A stretch of DNA of 64,000 nt from Tetrastigma voinierianum (taxonomy: Eukaryota; Streptophyta; Magnoliopsida; Vitales; Vitaceae), in NCBI GenBank assembly GCA_016808115.1, contig JAEQBH010000650.1:1-64000 (forward strand), in the 5' to 3' direction. Positions 58,363 to 64,000 of the stretch are shown here, piece by piece. Each line of letters starts with the position of its first letter. The first letter of the stretch is position 1. Under the pieces are notes generated by a model. That model saw only the letters and a program-made list of their open reading frames with translations. It was not told the DNA's origin and searched no databases. The position numbers and the translations under genes were made by a program.

Positions 58363-58565
58363 ATTTTTCTTGTTGCGACAAACATTTTCCTTTTCAACAT
58401 ATTAACTCTGTCACGACATAGTTTTCTCTATCGCGATAGGATTTTTTTGAGTCCTTATCAATTTCTATCGCGACAGGAAACTCCTTGGTCACATACTTTT
58501 CTTTTCTAATTCTTGTCGATTGCTGAGCTGTATGTTGCGACATAGAAATCTTTGTTGCGACACAT
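58363..58565 (-). repeat. A2 5' LTR, distal part
   Basis: Continues the A2 LTR after G1: TTCTTGTTGCGACAAACATTT, then GACTTTCTTTTCTAATTCTT-like text and AGAAATCTTTGTTGCGACACA, colinear with 29035-29232. It stops at 58565 where A4 starts; the last 900 bp of this LTR should lie beyond A4. Confidence 0.85.
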
Positions 58566-60859
58566 TGATGAGTGCAAAACTCATCTATGTTTTGAGTTCA
58601 TTTCACATGTTATTTTGTGCATTTTATATCCATATTCATGTAAAACTCATAAAATTTCCTCTAAACTTGGTTTTGTAGGATTATTGATGTAAAGCAAGTG
58701 ATTTGGCTTGAAATGAGCAATTTATTTCCAAAGAAGGAGTCAACCGAGAGTCTCATAGCGTACCACTGGAAGATTAATTTTCTGTACCATCTGGAACATC
58801 AAATGGTTCAAATTTCCTCCTGACTGCATTCTACATTCAAAGAGCTTTCCATGATGCTCACACGCCCAAATCCGAGTTAAAAGCGAAGAAGTTATGGCCA
58901 CGGAGCAAGTTAGAAAAACCGATTCTTTGTCGAGAAAATTAGTACAGCGACGAAATGCGGTCAGCGACGAAGACCGGTGTCCAGCGGCGAAGGCGGTGTA
59001 CGTGACGATTGTTGGTGTCGCGACACCATTTTGGTGTCGCGACAGAAAGTTGGTGTCGCGACGAGGAAACAGCTGCGGCAACGAAAAAGGCGAAAAATTA
59101 AGTTTTATTTAATTCAAGCCCATTTCACCCTAGGACCATATATATACTCGTTTTTTAGGTAAAGAGGAGGCGGGAGGATTGGAGAGCCTCTCTCTTGGGG
59201 TTTCTCTCTTTAGACTGCCCATTTTTCCAGTTTTTCTGTAGATTTTGATTTGTTTTAGATCTTAGAGTAATTTTTTTGTGATTTTATTTCTATTGAAGAT
59301 TTTTCGGTCTTTGTGCATCGGAGGTCAGATTTCACTAAAGGTTGAGACAAGATTGAAGCTAAAAATGCGGATTTTCTCTCTCTCATGGGTTTTCTCTCTC
59401 TAAACTGCCCATTTTCTTAGTTTTTGCTGCAGATTTTTATTTTTAATAGATCTTAGAGTAGTTTTAGAGGAGATTTTTATTTTTATTGAAGAGATCTCGG
59501 TGCTGTGCTCAGATATTCAATTTATTTACTGTTGAGGCGAAGATTTAGCTCAATCACAGGTTTTCTCTTCTTTCTCTTGATTTCTTTCTTCATTTTCTTA
59601 CTTTTTGTTTGATTAGTGATGATTGGAATCCGGTAATGGAACATTAAACACCCTCCCAGGGTTGAGGTTTAATTGTTGAACATTCGGATTGCGGAGTTTT
59701 CGGTTATTTTGTGGGTTTTGAATCTTGGAATTTATATAATTGATGCCCCATTCATATAGCAGGTGTTCGGAATATTAGTAGCTTATACCCAAAGAGAGCG
59801 TATCTTTGCTGCGATTTCCGAGGAGGCCCTCTGAGTGACACGAGATGGAATTCTGAGAGTAAAATGGTAACTTAGGGGTATGTTAGATAATATCTTGGAA
59901 CTATTGAACTCTTGAAAAATTGCACTTGATAGATCACTAATTTACTCATGGTGTGAGGATTAATTAGATGATGTATCAATTTAGTTATTCGAGAGAGTTT
60001 CTCCTTAGTCTGATGAAAGGATCTTGATCCGTGTTAGCAAAAAGATCTAATCAAGGAGATAGAAAATTTTATTAGATTTGAAGGAGCGAATCTGATTACA
60101 TTGGAAAGGCTTGCATTATCCTGTCTATGAGACGAATTCTTGATCCTAAGAAATGGTTGTAGTATTGAAGAAAAGAAAAACAATCAAATCTTAAAGTGCC
60201 AAATTTTACAAGTAGCTATTTAGACCCATTTGTCTGTGAAGAAAAGGAATATGGATCTCTAACTAGTGAAATGTATGGTGTATGGAGAAATCCAAGCTAT
60301 ACTACATTGCTCTTGGACAAATCTAGCATTCAACTTAAAATTGTTGCGCTTTCAAGGAATTGCAAATTGTTTTGTAAATAATTATCCCCATCCCTAGTGA
60401 CTCTCTTCATACCTTTTAGAATTAAGTAGTTGTTTGTTTGGTAGATTTTTAGGATTAGTTTTAAATCAGTTTTTGTTTCAATTAAATTGATTTTATTAGA
60501 CATCCTACTTGGTCGCCTAAATAGTGAAAGAGCCATATGTCGGGTGATCAAATTCCAATTAGAGAGAACCTCAATCCTCGTGGAGTACGATATCCGGACT
60601 CCTAGAGTCCACTTTATTACTTAACTGACCGTGCACTTGCGGAAATGGGTTAGTGTTGGTATCTTTTCATTTCAATTTTTGAGTATACTTACTTTTGTTT
60701 TCAATTCAGTTTTGAGTGACTACCACATTCTCCTTGACCATATTTTCACATATACATCATTTGGTCTGAACAAGTTTTTTGGCGCCGTTGCCGGGGATTA
60801 GACAATAGTCCTTTGGTAATAACGTCGTAAATTTGTATGTGTTCTTTGGTCAATCAACA
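58566..60859 (+). repeat. A4 5' LTR
   Basis: Starts TGATGAGTGCAAAACTCATC (hairpin terminus). Shared blocks with A3 are GAGGAGGCCCTCTGAGTGAC, GATCCGTGTTAGCAAAAAGA and GACCGTGCACTTGCGG, a block conserved in this group. TGTCGCGACA is exact at 59016-59025 and 59035-59044. An intact primer-site motif lies at 60779-60797 and the LTR ends at CAATCAACA (60859). Confidence 0.85.
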
Positions 60860-60884
60860 AGTTTTTAAGCCGTTGCGAGAAGGA
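60860..60884 (+). promoter_or_regulatory. A4 primer-binding site
   Basis: AGTTTTTAAGCCGTTGCGAG, a worn tRNA-Asp-type site directly after the LTR. An intact copy of the motif lies 80 bp upstream inside the LTR. Confidence 0.6.
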
Positions 60885-61330
60885 TGGCGCAGTTCACTTT
60901 CTCTCATTGGGAAGTTGACATTTTGAAGAGCGGGTGATTGCTAATTTAGAGGCAATTTTTTATTTTTATTTTGGTTGCGAGTTGTTTCTTAGGTTTTTTT
61001 ATTATTTTTATTTTATTTTATTTATTATTATTTTTACTATTAGTATTTTTGTACTTTCTTTTCTTTTGTTTTCTTAGGTATTTGTAGGTACTCATGGAGG
61101 AATATTCAAGAGTGAAAGATGGGAATTGCCTCCATAGAAGCCCAGCTTGACTTCCTTATTCATCATTTGAATCAAGAACTCATAATGACCCTCACATGGA
61201 ACAAGGAGTATTGTCTTATCAAGGAGCTCAACCCCACATTTCAAAAGAAAAGAGTTGTTTCTTGCTAAGGGCGAAATTTTACCGACATGGATGAAACGAA
61301 GATGAGTAGTACGCATGATGAAATTTCAGT
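60885..61330 (+). other. A4 leader and unassigned text
   Basis: T-rich leader to about 61090. The stretch 61092-61316 has a 74-aa frame on minus without motifs. No gag capsid motif is visible. Confidence 0.4.
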
Positions 61331-62170
61331 TACATACCTTCCAAGTCAACACTAGTGCTAGATTGAAAAAAATAGAAGGTCAAATTGAACACTTGAGTCA
61401 AGCATTCAAGGATAATTTTCTAGGACCTCTCTAAGTAATACTTGCAGAAAAATCCCATTGAATGCATGGATGCTCATTTGGCTTGATGTGCGAAATTTCA
61501 TATACTGAAATGCAGCTGGAAGAAGATGAAAATGAGCTGGAAATTAGAAACAAGACACTCCTAAACAACTTGAGAATGAAGAGCCATTAGTGGATAAACT
61601 GAAATTTGAAGGAAAGTGTCGAGTAATGGCTATTGAAAACATTTTGGTGAAGATTGACATTCACTTTCCCATCCCGATTTTGTGACTTGGGACATTGAAG
61701 GGGATCTACAAAATTCTCAAATACTAAGGAGACCACTTCTTTCCTCAAGCCAAGCATGGATTGACATCAACAAGGGGGAGCTCACCTTGCTTGTAGGTGA
61801 GGAGAAAGCAAAGTTCAATCTTCACCAACCATTACCTTTGATGGAGAAAGAAAGAGCCATGTGCAGAAAAGTGCAACGGCTTACTTCAATCAAAAGGGCA
61901 CATGTTTTAGCGACAGTCCCATAGCATAAATGTGTTTACATCACTTCACATAAGGGGACTGTTTTTGAAGAAGTGGCTGAACCACCAGCCATAATTAAAG
62001 GGGATTTTGAGTTTTCTTCCCTCTTCAAGGTTTGAGAAAGAAAACATCCTTGGTACCTGAATAGTTATGAAGAAGAAGTGCTTTCCAAGATGAATGATTG
62101 GTCAAATGGAAGCACTAGTACTTTTCCAATGAGTCATTTGGACTCCTAAAGCGGGCAACTTCTTGGGAGG
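61331..62170 (+). pseudogene. A4 gag end, protease end and pol end joined
   Basis: KKIEGQIEHLSQAFKDNF (61365-61415) fits the C-terminal gag motif. ENILVKIDIHFPIP (61637-61680) and DINKGELTLLVGEEKAKF (61762-61815) fit the end of the Athila protease region. Text ending SGQLLGRQPKLS (62150-62185) fits the last residues of pol. RT, RNase H and integrase are missing between 61900 and 62090. This is a separate, independent loss of pol from that in A2. Confidence 0.6.
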
Positions 62171-63880
62171 CAACCTAAGCTAAGTAATAAGGATTCTATC
62201 CATTCTCTTTTCTTTTTCTATTTTTTAAATTAACTATTTCTTACCTTTTTCTTATTGGGATGAAAATTCAATGGTGTTTTAAAATTGTTGTTAGTGTTTT
62301 TCGAGAATAAGATAAGTTGAAGCTCAACATCTTGTGCCTTGAGCTAGTTTGCAAAAACAAAGGCAAAGAAGTTGGAAAGTGGTTACAGTGTAATTATAGT
62401 GCTGATGTAGAAAAAAAATGGAGTGGAGATGTTAAATCAGAATTTGAGGTTTTTGAGATGAAAAGACAAATTGGTAAATATAAAGTTGGAAGGTTCATGA
62501 TAATGCTTGAGGAGAATTGAAGACAAGAGATGAGTTTAAGCATGGATAGAAGCATTAGGGTTGCTATTGGAGGAATTTTGAGAATATATAAGCATGAGGA
62601 CTTTTGAAGGATAGCAAGTGATATGGGCAGAGACAAAGCAAGGAGAACCTAAGGAATTCGAAAATCATCACACTGGACAGCATTGAACATTTCTGTGATT
62701 TTCTGCTTATTGATTGAGGCTCCAAACGGTTCACCTCAGCCCATGAGCACATTCTACATTGAAAGAGCTTTCCAACGAGTCCTTACACATCCAATTCCGA
62801 GCTAAAATGAAGGAGATATGAGTATAACAAGTTGGATAAAAAACAGGGGAGTTGAGCAGAATTGTTGACGTGACCAGCACCAGTCACAAAAACAGGGCAC
62901 AACCCTTTAAAACCCATTTTCTTCTTCCCTGCTTTATACTCTATCTTGCCATACTCTTTTCCTCTAACCCTTATAACTTCTAGCACCTTTCAAATTCTCT
63001 CATCCACTCAAATCCTAAAATCATTCCTCCCAATCCATCTTCATCATCTTCAAGCTGAAACCATCACAAACCCTACTTACTGCTTTGTTGAACCCCAATT
63101 TTCATCCATCATTCCAAGCATCAAAGAGGAGTTACAATGGAAGAAAATTTTTGTGCTTAGTTGTTTGTTTTTGGGTTCTTTGTGGATCATTGTTGATTAT
63201 GGAGTGATTTGCATGTATTGAAGGAGGTTTTGAAGAATCAAAACTCACTCATTTGAGGTGAAGGAAGTTGGTGCACACCAAGTGTTTGAAAAAATGCCAA
63301 AGCCACTTTCATGGCTCCAAAGAAGCAAAGAATATATCAAGGGTAGTACACCAATGTCAATGTCTGAAAATCATCAAGTTTCCTATTCAAAGTGGCCAAG
63401 ACTACAAGGGAGTTCACTTTTCCAACTCTTTATTACTCTTTTACTATTGCTTCCTTTTGCTCATTGCTGAACATTTAGGACAATGTTCATCTCAAAGTTT
63501 GAGGGTGTTTATTTTTGTTAGTTTATTATGTCACACCCACATGTTGCAAATGACAACTTTGAGGATGAAATTTTCTGGATAATGACTTTGTTTGATGCTT
63601 CCTAACTTACATCTTAGTTTGGTATATTTTTTTTTAGTTAGAGTTTATTGAGTTAATTGAGTTTTGCTTGGAGTTGTTGTGATGTCAATAAGGACCATAA
63701 ATGAACCCTTGGCATATGGACAATATTAGAGATAATAGGACTTCATGCTTAATGAGTTATCTCTTTAATAGGCTATTTAGTCATTGGTTTCTCAAAATCC
63801 ATGCACGTGGCCACTAAGTACCCTTGAAAAATAGTTTTTGCTTGGGTTAGAGGAGTTTAGCAGAATCCATCTATTTGATC
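62171..63880 (+). other. A4 region after pol, mostly unassigned
   Basis: ATGGCTCCAAAGAAGCAAAG at 63310-63329 resembles the usual start of the extra ORF in this group (MAPKKQR), but the frame breaks after a few codons and the PF20167-type motifs are absent. CACATTCTACATTGAAAGAGC at 62750-62770 (here 21 bases are shortened to ACATTCTACATTGAAAGAGC) also occurs in a variant form inside the A4 LTR at 58830, so part of this stretch derives from LTR-like sequence. Several 60-100-aa frames overlap without motifs. Confidence 0.4.
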
Positions 63881-64000
63881 TCCACAGGTTCTAGAACTTG
63901 TTTAATTATCGCTTGAGGCGAAATCTAGGCAACACAACAATTGAGAAATGATATAGGCCATCCCTTGGAAAGATTGTGCCTTTCAAAGCTAACCATTAAT
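63881..64000 (+). other. A4 noncoding tail, start
   Basis: Matches 52060-52170 of A3 (TTCTAGAACTTG and GAGGCGAAATCT). It indicates that the polypurine tract and 3' LTR should follow about 1 kb past the window. Confidence 0.6.

Larger units (their letters stand above)
27114..58565 (-). mobile_element. Athila-type retrotransposon A2 without pol, host of the nest
   Basis: The 3' LTR is 27114-30149, the interior 30150-36416 and the 5' LTR starts at 36417. The 5' LTR continues to 38320, is interrupted by G1 (38321-58362), resumes at 58363 and is cut again at 58565 by A4, with its end outside the window. The interior (6267 bp) has gag remains (about 34700-36100) and the extra ORF region (about 31990-33830). 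It has no protease, RT, RNase H or integrase text between them. It is therefore a non-autonomous, pol-deleted element. Between the two gene remains lies a noncoding stretch with TGTCGCGACA copies. Confidence 0.8.
58566..64000 (+). mobile_element. Athila-type retrotransposon A4, incomplete in window
   Basis: 5' LTR 58566-60859, primer site, small remains of gag and protease, end of pol, a long stretch of unknown content, and a tail matching A3. Its 3' LTR lies outside. It is inserted in the 5' LTR of A2. With only about 1.1 kb between primer site and pol end, most of gag and pol is deleted. Confidence 0.75.

Noticed and set aside
1..64000. Host protein-coding genes or a novel multi-gene system
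   Set aside because: No spliced or intact frame outside retroelements showed recognisable domains, and the intervals between elements are AT-rich and mostly shorter than 1.5 kb.

Overview
The window looks like repeat-rich nuclear DNA of a flowering plant, probably a eudicot. It is AT-rich and intron-style host genes are absent. It is packed with Ty3/gypsy and Ty1/copia retrotransposons, solo LTRs, a TRIM-like mini-retrotransposon and tRNA-derived SINEs. I found no convincing host protein gene, no rRNA and no functional tRNA. Every coding region I recognise is a retroelement gene broken by stops and frameshifts.

Left part (1-27113). 1-3400 is AT-rich and unassigned. An LTR of an Athila-type gypsy element (called A1, minus strand) covers about 3400-7856 and is itself split by another LTR-like insertion (about 3970-6104). 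A1 abuts a minus-strand copia gag fragment (7857-8215). Then come a SINE (about 8695-8945), a solo LTR of a gypsy family I call F (11389-13771, plus), and a complete 1.08-kb TRIM-like element with LTRs, primer site, polypurine tract and a 5-bp target duplication (15159-16239). A second SINE of the same type lies at 19190-19525. A copia element (19809-26240) is cut in its integrase by a 3.5-kb solo F LTR with a perfect GTTCT target duplication (21565-25110).

Right part (27114-64000) is a nest of four elements. A2 is Athila-type, minus, starts at 27114 and keeps gag and an extra ORF but no pol. It was hit in its 5' LTR by G1, a minus chromovirus-like gypsy element (38321-58362). G1 was hit in its 5' coding region by A3, a full-length 14.9-kb Athila-type element on the plus strand (40782-55723). 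A4, another Athila-type element on plus, starts at 58566 and runs off the window; it also lacks most of pol. The implied order of insertion is A2, then G1, then A3, with A4 separately into A2.

The signal I find most interesting is a 10-bp palindrome, TGTCGCGACA. It recurs at least 16 times exactly and many more times with C-to-T or G-to-A changes at its CpGs. It sits inside LTRs of different retroelement families and in a roughly 30-bp minisatellite. Chance would give about 0.06 exact copies in 64 kb. A second odd feature is that Athila-type LTRs here end in 82-93-bp tandem units, each carrying a copy of the primer-binding-site motif. I see no new enzymatic system.
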